From contig NC_061782.1 of assembly GCF_022458985.1 (NCBI RefSeq), forward strand, positions 9,751,672-9,815,671: a stretch of DNA of 64,000 bases. Reading direction: 5' to 3'. Position 1 is the first letter of the stretch, and every line of letters begins with the position of its first letter. The stretch is from Mugil cephalus (Eukaryota; Chordata; Actinopteri; Mugiliformes; Mugilidae). This document shows positions 22,990-35,800 of the stretch, piece after piece. The notes under the pieces were generated by a model. It saw only the letters and a program-made list of their open reading frames with translations, did not search any database and had not been told where the DNA came from. The translations under genes and the position numbers were made by a program.

Positions 22990-25900
22990 GTAAGTTGTTT
23001 TTTTAAAAAAAATTTGTTTATGTGTGTATTTCGCGACAGCCGTGCTACGCTGTCCTTAATTACTTTAGCATTAGGCTTCACTGGGCTAAACTCCCAATGT
23101 AAGCCAGTGGTTTACGTTGTAGACGGGAGCTAGTGGGATCAAACACAAGTCCGTGTGTTTGTAGTTTGGATTGTAGTATTGTTTAAAAAATAAGTGCGAC
23201 ATTCGCGATTCCTTTCTTACCACGGACACAGTTGAACAGGCCAACTACTTGGCGCACGGATATTTGCTTCCCTGTTATTAATAACCCTTTTATCGGGCAA
23301 CTCATTGAAATACTTGGATTTTCTCAATTTCAACCCCAGCGTGTTATCGTAGGGCCTCTCGGTACCTTTTTTACTTTTCAAATCCTTTTCTTATTTTCAT
23401 GGAGAAAACGCACCATATATGGTTCCTTTGCCCTTAAATTGTAAACAAACGTAAACATGTATTCAGCCACTTGTTAACGCACACATTATCATCAGGACCC
23501 TTCTTCGTGGCACATAATAATGATTAATCAGAGTTCGTGCAGAGGTTGCAGATCATATTTAACATGGATTTGACCGGAGGAGGGTGGTTTCTCCTTTCCT
23601 TCTTTGGCTGGCTGAGTGAAAACCACATGCTACTAAACTACAGTGAGAGGGCACTATTTAAAAAGTACGCTGAAGTCATCATATGTGATTTCTTTCCCCC
23701 ATCAGTGGTTAAGGATATTCTTGGATATCAATGGCAGAATACTTTTTTTTTTTATTTGTTTGGGGGGGGATACAAATGGTTGTGTATCTCCTTATGGTAT
23801 GGCTCACTGGAGATAGCTTGTGCATGGACACAAGGAGAGATTTCAGACAATGCAGCTATAGATTAAAGTCTGCCTATGTAGCTGAGGGCAGTATTTTGAC
23901 ATGCCTTTAGATAACCAGTGGAAGATCAGCAATTCGTACGATTTCCCTGATAGCTAACGAACTGGCTACTGCCGTGTTGCTGGAACTACTTCATGGCAGT
24001 GACAGATTAAAAGAGGGTTGACTTGTAGGCATGAGCTCGAATGTGGACTGATGACTAACCGCAGGTTGCCTGTGATAGTTAATGCTCTAAGTGTTTTCCG
24101 TGTGCATAGCCCATAAAAGGATAAACACGGTTTGTATGTTAGCAGTCTCACCATTTTGTTCACGAGCTGTGCCGTGGAACAGCGAAATGAATAAATAACG
24201 ACTGAAAACCTTCTTCCAGAAACGACTTCCTCTGCTATCGGTTTCATGCAAGCTGAAAAGCAAAGATTGACTCCTTATTGGATTACTTAATAAATACTTT
24301 ATCTGATGTAATTAGGAATTATTTTGCATCGGACCACGCCGAACGCCAGTGTTTACTTGCGATGAAAGCATGACACAAGCAGAATGTGAATGGATACCTT
24401 CAAATTTAAAACTCCAACTCGCTCCCCGGTCTTGAATTAATAATGACGCTGAAAGTGATAACCTTCACCCTACATTCAGGAGGCTGTCGCTACACAACCA
24501 CACACCTTTTTAGAAAACAAAGCTAAATAGATACAACCGATTGTTGTATTATAGATTTTATTCAGCACTTTGCCATAAAAGACGTGGTGGTGAACTTTAC
24601 TTTTAAAGAAATGTTGCTCTGGGCTTTTATCACTTAGACTCAGCTGTATTTGTTTGTCCAATGAATATTTTATGCTACAATCTAATCTCTTTGGTCTGAG
24701 TAATGACATTCCCATTTCCATGTCATCACACACTGATATATGGAGACACGACCTTCCACCATAAGGAGAAGATATCTGATTTGAAATCGAACGTTTAACT
24801 TTTCCACTATGTTCCCTGCTGTGTGGTTTTTACGTAATGCTTTGACTATTATGAAATCACGCTCTATCTGACATCATCAGACTCTGTGATAATCAAAGCT
24901 CAGGCACCAAGTTGTTGTTAATGATTTACACGCTAATACCAACAAAGCTCATATGTACAAATGTGCATTATCTGCAAAGGTGCACCGTTGGGGAATTCAG
25001 GGAAGGGTAGATATAATTTTGGAGCAGAATGCCTATGCTTTAATACACAAAGCGGGTTTTTAGTTTTATAAAGGGATATGTTGTTTATACTCTGACATGG
25101 AAGCGTTGGTTTCTGCCGAACAATAACATGTGGGAATTTGTTGGTTACATACTTCAGGCTTTATGTCTTTGGCACTCTCCTCATGGGGCGTGCGCTAATT
25201 CTTTGTTTCTTGTTTTCACATTGCTGATAAGTTTATCAGCAAGCCCTTAAAAGGCAGTGATGAAAACCTGATCAGGGTGACATGTATGACAGAGACATTA
25301 TGTCCTGTACTGTAGATGTTCTTGCTATGTATGTTGGGAAACTGAACGTATTGGCACTGTTAAAGGAAGAGGAACCTAAAAGAAAAAAACACCTCTCTAC
25401 TTGAATTATCCAGCCGAAGAATTGGAACAAAACAAGTTCAGCTTACCTCTGGCATCAACTGGGTTTATAGGTGTTACATTTGGCTTTATTTAGCTGAGAA
25501 AGTAAGTCAGTGTTGCTTTCACACTATTCTCATTCATAACCCACTGTTTTAAGCGTTGAGCAAAGCCTTTTCAGACATTTGAATGGGACCTATTATGCTC
25601 ATTCGCACTTCTGTATGTTAATTCAGGGACTCTGCCAGAGAAACTTTGCATGATTAACAGTTTGCAAAATCAAAAAGTCATCATCTTTATTTTAAGTCTT
25701 TATTTTTAGATCATCCACTGTTTGAAACAGGCTGTTTTAGCTCATGGCTCTTTTAAGGACGCCCTCTCCATAAAAGCCTGCTTTCTTCTAATGGGCAGGC
25801 TTTGTGGTTAAACCTTTGCTTTTTTGTCCATTTAACATAGAAACTACATCCATAACATTGTGAGGGAAGTTCTGGATGCACAGTATGAACATGTTTCTCG

Positions 25901-28900
25901 GGCAGAATCGGAAACTCCTAAAAAATGCACATGTGCATGTTTGTGCCTGACTCTGATTTGGAATATAAAAGTAGGCCAACAAGTTCATTTTGGAGCAACA
26001 CAAATACAGCAGGACTTCTCAGTTTAATAAATATTATGCTTGTGATATTCCTGCTTGTTTTGTTACGTAACAGTGGTTCTTTGTATGCTGGCGTACATTT
26101 TAAGAAAACACAATGCTTATTGTGAACATTTGACATTGTAACATTATACATACATGTACAGTATATACCACAGAAAAGGGAAGTTTTACCATGTTCAGTT
26201 TAGCACAGGAGGATGAAATTAATGATACACATAGTTGTCCAAACACATTTAAATGCTCTTTAATAGCATTAGTGTTGTGTAGTTTCCTGCGTGGATCAAG
26301 ATGAATGCTACACTTAAAAATAAAAAGGTTTGCATCTGTATTATCGGCAACTAATGAGCTCGCAGGTGCACGGGTTTGAGTGAGGCGCTCTATTGTATTG
26401 TGCATTGTTTCATTTGTCCTGATGGACGTGTTGCGCGGATGCTGTTTGTCTAACTGAACATAAATATATGTTGTCCCAGGCAATTAGACGAATCTCATTG
26501 TTTTGCCTGAAGCAAACTCGCTCTGGGCCGAGTTTCAAACGGACAAGCATGGGATTTTCTTTCCCACTGCTTTCGTCCCCTTGATGTTTATTTGTATTTT
26601 GAGAATGCGTGCCAGGCTGAAGGTGCCATAGCAACCAGCATCAGGTGGAAAAGGTTGCACAGTATTTCTGTGTTGCTGCTGACTCATGCTATGTCACGCA
26701 GCGCCACTGCTGTTAAGTCTTTTTGAGGCATTCACAAGACAAAGAATAAGATCAACATTAGTCTTTGTCTGCTTACCTAATGTAACGGTACAAAACATTT
26801 GGTATTTAATGTTACTTATGCGTAGATGCTTATAGCAAATCTCAGCACAGTTGAGTTAGATTAAATAAGAGGATATTGAGTACAGTTTATTAATGTCTCG
26901 TTCGCTATTCCTTCTGCCTAAATTATACTCGATTGCTGTCATGACTTGCAGTTCAAAATTACATTAATGGCTTCCCGTTTCAGAGCATAATTATATTTTT
27001 TCCGACTTTTCAGACCTGGTGAGAATCAGGAAATGTGGCCTATAAATGCCCACAAAGCAATTAAAGTCCAACAACAGTATATAAAAAAAAAATCAAAATA
27101 ACCATTAAGGGGAACATCAGATGTCGAGACGAGATTTCGAAGACAAAGTGCAAACGCAAAACTGTCATGTGACTATTAAAGAGAAAGGGGAATTTTTTTT
27201 GGAAATAAGTGCTGATAAGAGCTTTTGATGAAAATAACTCCTTACTGTTGTTCATGAGGGTGGAAATATTCTGCTTTGGTGATTTTGTGTGTGGGTTACG
27301 GGAAGAATGTATCTCAGCAAATTCTATGTAACACAAGGCATCAGTGAAGTGAAACTGAAACATCTGACTTTTATAACAGGTCAATGACCCTTAACATGCC
27401 GTGAGCTAAACACAGGTCGGACCTTTTACTGTCCCGTGACTTGAATGTGCTTGAAATATCTCTGGATGTAACATAAATAAACAAACCCTGATCTAAAAAT
27501 CTTAAAAAGTCTACTTGCAAAGTTGCGACACCGCAGTCAATGCACAATGAGTTTTCGGCAACAAATATTTAAAGTAAAAACAGGGCACTTTCAAAGGCGG
27601 ACAAATGACAAAGACAGTATATTTATGGAAAATATTACGACACAATATCATAAAAGATGTAATGCCATCCTATATCCTGCTTTCACTATGACTAACCAAA
27701 TGTTTACTTCAGAGTTATGCATCATCATTACTCATTAATTCTTGAATCATGACGTCTACAGACGATTGCACCGCTCAAGAGATAACACAGCATTTGACTT
27801 GTTTTACGTCTTTATGGCTTCGGCACTGCAGTTAAAATGTGGGGTGACCATATGAAACATCTGTGTTTTAGTTATTAGGTTAAGTTTGTTTTTTTTTTTT
27901 TTTTGTTTGTTTTTTAAAGTCCTTTTCAAGATGTTGGTGCTGAATGCTAAGCAGGCTCAACTGTTGCGACGGGTCTACGATGTGCAGCAGTGTTGTTGGA
28001 AGGCACAGGGGGGTATGTTGTGTCCTCCTTGGGTTGAGACCGGTCCATTTGAACCCAGTGGTCTCTATCGGCTTATTGTTCAGCACTGGCTGCGTCCCTC
28101 TCCACTGATGTCACAGCATTCCAGGGAGCGGATAAATGAGTTAGTGTTAGGGCAGATGAGCAGCATTGTGGACGGTGCTGATAATAGTGGGCAGAAGGGC
28201 GCAAGTGTCGCGGTGCGAGTGTGAATAAAGCACTCGCCAGCTCTCACCAGAACACCTACGAGTCTTCAAGCCATTTGGTCAGTCTGTGTGAAATGATCAA
28301 CCCTTTAAATGTACATTTTTTTTATGGACGGAGATGTTTTAAGCCATCTCGTGCTTTGCATCTTTCCTATTTGCACAATAGGGACCCTTTCAACTTCAGG
28401 AGGCATTTGTGGTCATGTCTCATAAGATCGCTGCTGATACTGACTGGATGGATCGTGTTTTATGTTGACTACACTTTTGCCCCGTCCCTCATATGTGCTG
28501 TCCTGACTAAGAGCATCCCTGTCTGGGTCGGTGAATGTTGAGCTTTGTTAATGGCCTTAGTGGCGTAAGCTGGGGGATCTTAGTGTTAGGAAGTCTGGAA
28601 TAAGCTTTAGAGATATAGAGAATCAAACTTCACTTGAGCTCTGTATCAGGTTTATAGTTTAATACCGAGGTTTCGCTCCGATCCGGGTGTTATAAGGATG
28701 CATTTTCTACACGCAAACTGTGAGAAACTTTATAAAGTTAGCAGGGTATGTATTAAAAACCACTACACTGCTCAGCATTAAGAGTCTGTGAGATCCAAGT
28801 TGGTTTCGTTAGTCTAAGTCACGTAAGGTATTCCGGTAATAGGTCACAAACTGTCCCTGTGGTCTCTCTTCTCTCGAGGCAAGTGAAAAATGGTCACCAA

Positions 28901-29798
28901 GTCATAAGCAAGTGAATATCTGGATATTTTGCTGGATCACTCCTCAACTTCTAAGCCACGCGTGCCGTTCAATGTAAAAGTTAAAACTGGTATTATATTT
29001 GTGAACTGCTTTTCTATGTAATGCAAAAAGGAATCAACTTTTGTTTTTTTTTTTAATTTGCGTTGGACTGTGGTGACCTTCTTCTACCTGTCTCACAGGT
29101 TGACATGCTTGTCTGACATGCATGACGATTTGTGAAGCTTTGACTCGCCGCTGTTAGTCGTATACCCAGCAGGATGGCATGCGCCGGTCTCCCATGGGTT
29201 CTGGCAGCACAATACTATCAGCATTCTCAGGAATTTGTTGTGCTTGCTTTAATGCTCACGAGGAAATTGAAACGTGTTATAATCACAACACAAATGAAAG
29301 CACAGAGAGAGGATTTCTTATGAAATTTATATTCACTGTTCTCAATAAACCTGTTTTACATGATCGATTAAATTCCTCTTGAAATGCTGAGTTTCTGTAT
29401 TTTAGTTGTTTTAATTTGTGTTTAATACACACACCTAGTTGCTCAGAGTTTATATTTTCCCCGACAGCTTTTCCTTCAGTTCAGTACAAAGGTGACTAAA
29501 TGACATTGACATGTGAATTGTGGCCATAAACGAGGAATAGAAAGCGCATCACGGTTTTAAACAAGCATGCGTCAGTTGCTATGCGTATGGTCGAAAACTA
29601 CAACACAACATGTGACAAATGACGCGACGGGCAGACGGTCACATGCCGAATTCTCCTCATTTCTCCAAATCTGCACCGGGTGAATTCTGAGTACGTTTCT
29701 AGAAGGTGTCTGTAATAAACACAGAGCATGTGCGGGTGTAGTAACAATCTAGCGCGGGGCTGAAAAAAAAAACAAAAAACGTATCTCTTTCTTTACAG
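22990..29798 (+). other. Intron 1 of tmem63b (6.8 kb), no gene seen
   Basis: A long first intron in the 5' UTR. It is mostly AT-rich unique sequence. A less AT-rich island at 27930-28225 holds an open frame of about 98 codons on the plus strand that matches nothing I recognise. No other gene, RNA or named mobile element was seen. Confidence 0.5.
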
Positions 29799-29807
29799 GT
29801 TGTCAAC

Positions 29808-29819
29808 ATGCTGCAGTGA
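29808..29819 (+). promoter_or_regulatory. Minimal upstream ORF before tmem63b start
   Basis: ATG CTG CAG TGA (Met-Leu-Gln-stop) begins nine bases into the exon and ends three bases before the ATG used at 29823. Such a short distance suggests leaky scanning or termination-linked effects on translation. Whether it is conserved is unknown. Confidence 0.45.
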
Positions 29820-29822
29820 GTG

Positions 29823-32800
29823 ATGCACCGAGCCTTGATATTTACGATGGCCATCTTGGGGGTGCAGGGGTGCCCCGACTCGGAGAGCTGCACGACGCCT
29901 TCGCCCAACGTGAGCTCCAAGGAGTACTGTTACACTGCTCGAATTCGCAGTACCGTACTCCAGGGTTTGCCTTTCGGAGGGGTGCCCACTGTCCTCGCCC
30001 TCGACTTTATGTGCTTCTTGGTGAGTAACTTCCAGCTTCTTTACACCCCCAAAACCGTGTTGGAAATACTTTCAGGAATACCTTGAAGCGCTGACACAAC
30101 TTTCATTGAGTGGATTTCTGTATTGTAAACAAAGGGCTCAGGGGTGTTGATGCGCTCTGTTTGTTTTGTTCTTCTAGGCGCTGCTGTTTGTGTTCTCCAT
30201 CTTAAGGAAAGTAGCATGGGACTACGGACGTCTTGCTTTGGTGACTGACGCTGAAAGGTAATTAGAGCTTAGATGAGGTGTACCAATATATTAGCCATTT
30301 TTTAAAATTTGTTTTGCTGAGATCATTTTCATTCCTTTAACGAGTTCTAATGGTTAATATGTTACGAATCCAAAAAGACCACAGGGTCCCCAAATTAACT
30401 TCTAAATATGTTTTTACCATCTGAAATAATTAATTATACGGTTTTCTTAGAAATGTCCCCTTTATGTATTAACTGACAAATTGTTGTGTGCAAAAGAGGA
30501 GACTCTTAACGCAGTGTTTTTAAATCCTGATCAAACACCCTCCCGTGTTGTTTGAGTAGTGGCAAACTGTTGCAGGAGAAGTGAGAGGGTTTTGGCAGTA
30601 GTTGTTATAGAGCAGGTTTAGCAGGCAGCAATTCAAATACCTGACGGGTACAAAGGCATTAGGCACTGAATGTCTTCGCAGGGTCTGAAGCCTCATATCA
30701 CAGGTTGCTTATGTGTCTCTCAGAATATATTATCGACTGTGGCTGAGTGGTATATAGCGTTGAATTCCATTGTGAGCCAAGAAGTGCAGAGAGTTCGGAG
30801 ATATCCACAGTTTAGTTTGTGAATAGCACTGACTAATATGAAGACCATGGAATATATTCTATTTTTAGACTGAAGCTTATTATGGCTGTAAATGATCATT
30901 AATCATTAACACTAGTGCTGGCAGTTCTATTTATTTACATAAAAACAAATATAATTGAGAAAGTGTGATTTATAAAGTCACAATAATATGATATGTGACA
31001 TAAAACACTTGTTATTGAGCTTGAAACGGCTGCTGGGGTTTGAACCAGCGTTATTAGAAGAGGCCCCGTTTGAGACTTGCTTTCCGAATACATGGCGAGA
31101 TGATAGCGGGGTGGCCACCTTTGATATGGTGAGAAAGGTACGTTGTGGGCACAGATAGCTGGATCTGTTTTGCAACAGATCCACTCGGCAGTTTATCTGA
31201 CTTTAGAAGTCTGGCCAATTTCCAAATGCCTTGATGTTTCACCCCCGTCACAGTTTCCTCATTTTGTGGGGACATCAGACCGGGCTCGTGATTATTCTGT
31301 GTTACTTTACAAACCGTGGGTCATACTTCTCATTCTTTTAACCTCAATGACACAGGGCCACTGCGCTGATGAGAGCTCAACTAATCGTAGATTTATGTAT
31401 TGTAAATTAATATCAAGAAGACTTTTATTTTTAGGAAATTATTTATCTTTTATCAGCCAGACCTGCTGGTACATTTATTTTTGTATCCTCCAAGAATAAA
31501 CGTTACTAGCATTTGACAACTGCTGATCGTTCATAGTAGATGCTAGTTGAAGATAAACTCTGTTTTTTTTGCAAGGATGGTACCTCAGACGAGGAAGTCA
31601 GCAGTTTTTCTTGTGATGGCAACATCGCGCTCAGACATTGTCATGCTGTGTTTCTTGATGCATGGTTTGTTGTTGTGATGGAACATAGAAAAATGGTTAG
31701 GAGTTATTATAAATTAAAATTCCTCTTGGATCCTTCCTTTTTAATCCCAGCGGCCCATAGTTCCCCGTTATTATATAACGACATGCAGTGGGATATTTTG
31801 GGAGAGAATGAGACGGATGTCTGCGCATTGACTTAACAACGAGAACAGTTGTGGAAGCAGCCAAAGTGACGCCCGTCAACCGGGGCTGATTGAGTTAGTG
31901 AGCGGCGGAGATCTGACACCGCTGCAGACGTCTTAGACTGTGAACCCTCAAAAGTACAAAAGTGCTCCAGTACCTACATCCTCCTACTGCGTTTGTGTGA
32001 TGTTACAGCTACATTATTTTTTCAGCTGCATTCGAGCGGAGGATGGGGTTGAAGCTCGGAGGGAGGATGGGAGGGGGTGGCCGCATGGGACGCTTTTGTA
32101 ACGGACAGGAAATGTAGTTTGCTGTCTCATGACACCGTGCTGACTTGAGATCATTGTCTTTTCAATGTCTATAACTTCTGTAAAGTGGATGCAACCCTGC
32201 TAAGACAATCAAAACAGATGTTAATTTTGTTGCAATAGCTCAAGAAGCCATGTCACTTATAAATATAACAAATGGTTAGAAATGCATTCATATAGCTGGA
32301 TAAATCTGGTTTACCAGAATGTGAATCTCCAGAACTTATTTGAACCACTGCTCTTAATAACCAACAACGGGGTACATTTCATTTCCACTACTAAGCTGAA
32401 TAGCATTGTTTTGCTTTTTTTTTTTTTTTCCCCCTTTATCAGAAGAATGGATCAGCGGTACAGTCGCCTGGATGAACGGGAATTGTATGTTATCTCTCCA
32501 TATCACCGACTCACTGCCTCTTTCTTCTTTCCGTTTCCCCCTCTATAGCTAACCTGACTCATAACACTGTCCATTCTGACCAGGCTGCCGTGGGTTTTTG
32601 AGGCTCTTCCATTCTCGATGGGTTTTTTTTTTTTTTTATTTCTTCCTTCAGGCATCCAAGTGCCAGGCTCCTAATGATTCTCCCTCTCCTTATCTATCGT
32701 GTACTGCTGCTGTTGGCTGTCTCTGTCCTCTCTCACCGTCCTAATCAGATCTGTGTGTGCTAATCTCTGTGTTGACCTCTTTATGAAGCCTGGACTTCTT

Positions 32801-35800
32801 CTGTGTGAGCGAAACGCATGAGCCACACAGAGGGGACGCTCACGGGGATAGGTAATGCCTCTCTGATGTCTGGTTGTTTGTAGACAGGCCCTAACATGGC
32901 ACACCTGCATCATATCCTGTCTCCTAAAGTTGAGATGAGCCATTCCTACCTCTCTAAGGAATTTGGGAGACGGCCTCAGGCTTTCTCCTCATTCCATTAG
33001 GGATCTCTTAGAGCCCTGGGTGACGTCATCCTTTTATGCTGTAATAAACATCGAATCAGTCTTGGAATTTCAGCAGAGCCAGGGTCCTCATCATATTTCT
33101 ACAGATATGTATGAGTTGAACTGTTGTAACCTCCTGGAGTCAAATACGTGTACAGTAAATATTAAGCTCTTAATGCCTGGTTACATTCTAGAAAACCCAT
33201 GGCTCTGCTGGAGAAACTCCATGAATATGATATCCAATCGTCGCTGTGTTTCTGTTTTCCCTCGTGAATGCTCTTTTGTGTAGACATTTACCTTCTAATG
33301 TTTTATTGCAACCTTTCCTCTGACAGTGGTGGTGGTGGTGTACTCAAACCCGTTTATAGTGGGCTCCCTAACTCCCTAAGGCTGCATGAAATGTGGCTGC
33401 AGAGATTCTTCCCGTGGTTGTTTACCAACCCAACACCTGTGTGTGTGGCCCACGGGGGTGAATCTCTTCAGTCCATTTCAGGGCGTGTGTTTATCGTCTC
33501 TGTCTGTGTGTGCGTGTCTCTTACCTTTCCCGTGCCGAAGGTAAACCCGCTCTCCTGAGACCCAGAGAACTAACATCCTGCTATGGTATGTGGTGATGTC
33601 GGGTAGTTATGTAACCGTGTGCTCTGTGTTCTCTTCGCTACGTGCAGCGTGGGATCCAATATGACGTCCAACGAGACGCACGAACGCTATGAGCGCCTCA
33701 CCTCAGTGTCCAGCTCTGTCGACTTTGAGCAAAGAGACAATGTAAGTGTGCAGCTGTCGTGGTAGGAGTGAAATAGGAGCGTCTCCAAACAATACATGGA
33801 TTCACTTCTGTGCTCTCTTGTTTTGTAGGGTTTCTGCTCCTGGCTAACTGCTATCTTCCGCATCAAGTGAGTCAACCTACTAGCAGCCGGTTGGAAATGA
33901 GGACTTTTTTCTGAGTTCACAAAATCTTGTTACATTACTCACTGCAAACTCGATCAGCTGTCCAAAAATGACTGTGCATGGTAGATGCATTGATGGAGAA
34001 GTTTTAAGTGAAGAGTTTTAAGTGCTAACCTCACTGACAACACACTTCTTATGAATGCTCCGTAATAAAAATCAGTGAAATGGTTTTAATGTGAAGCTAG
34101 AGCAGTGGGAAATGTCAGCAGCAGCGAACAGGCTGGATGACGTCAGCATTAGTTGGCATTTTCTTTCATGTCTAGACATGTTTTTATAGAGATGATCAGA
34201 AGTATTAAAAATATTAAAACACAGCAACACATTAGGCTCATCCTCCATTGTCTTTGCAGTAGTTTATCTATTTATTTAAATACAAATGTTTGAAATTGTC
34301 ACTTCAAGTAGTTGACTTAATTGCCGTGTTCCTTCTGAAGGGATGAAGAGATAAGGGAGAAGTGTGGCGAGGACGCGGTGCATTACTTGTCCTTCCAGCG
34401 CCACATCATTGGGCTGCTGGTGGTGGTGGGGGTGCTCTCCGTGGGCATCATCCTGCCCGTTAACTTCTCTGGAAACCTTCTAGGTAAGATGATGAGATTT
34501 AGTCTGGGGGGGGGGGGGATCTCTGGTAATTTAATGTTGCTCAATTTTGAAGTCAAGTATAATTTTCCTGCCTTTTCTTTTCGTGGCAGCAGCCGTAGCC
34601 TCGGGTTGGGGGACTGGTTAGTCACATTTTCGTGAACCAGAAACCTCAGGCCCAAAATGCTTTTCTGAGTTCTTAGAAAACCGTGACAAAACTGAACTCT
34701 AATGTTTAATCCGGTTTTATATTTTGCTGGAGGTTTGCTGAACTTGGTTATATAACTATGGTTATTCATTTATCATGGGGATACTCAAATAACAGTGACT
34801 GTAGCTGTAACCAATAAATGACAATATTTTTGGTTAAATGCCAAGCACATTATAGAACACCTTAACCTTAAACTGTTGCTGGAATTATTTGTTTAACGTG
34901 AAATTAATCATCAAATATAACTTCGCTCCGGCCTGTGGTGTAGTTAATGGGAAATTATTTTACCAGATGATCCTTTTATTGTTTCAACCATTCCAAGCTG
35001 CATTGTGTTCTTTCCAGTTTTTCAAAGTAGTGATTGTCTAGTTTCTTTTACAGAAAACAATGCCTATAGTTTTGGCCGCACCACTATAGCAAATCTTAAT
35101 GCAGAGTGAGTATTCATTATACAATCCCTTCATTTATTCATTCATTTAGAAGACTGAGAGTATATTGACTTTCATTTTTTTTTTCAAACACTATAAGTAA
35201 ATCCTTCACTTTTATTTCCCAAGTAACACACTACTATGGCTGCACACCACCTTCGCATTTCTCTACTTGTTACTGACGGTGTACAGCATGAGGCGGCACA
35301 CGTCCAAGATGCACTACAAGGAGGACGACCTGGTGGGTGGCATGTTTCCAAAAAAATAAATAAAAAAAAAAGTCTCTTCAGACACGTACTTCTAAGCTGC
35401 TAGCTCTGTATGTTAATGTGTTTTTGTCGTTTAATTCCCACGCAGGTGAAACGCACATTATTTGTGAACGGAATCTCCAAATACGCGGAGGAGTCCGAGA
35501 TAAAGCAACACTTTGAGTGAGCGTTCCCTTATCTCTTGGCTGCACGGTCAACATCTCACACTTCTTAAATTTGTCTGCCTGCTAAAATGTTACACTGGTC
35601 TGCCAGCGTGGCCATAAGCCGCCTGGTAACTGTATTAAGGTGTATGAGAGCCATGCCTTTTCTTGTTAAAACAGCTGCCCTGTCATGGTCCTTATGACTG
35701 GGATCAGACAATGGCAGGCCTATATGTGTAATCGTCCTTAATCGAAGCCAGATGAGCACAATTAAGCAAGTCATGTGTCGAGCTGGTCTAAGACTAAAAA

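Noticed and set aside
28221-28541. 106-codon frame in tmem63b intron 1
   Set aside because: No homology or splice context; expected by chance in 6.8 kb of intron.
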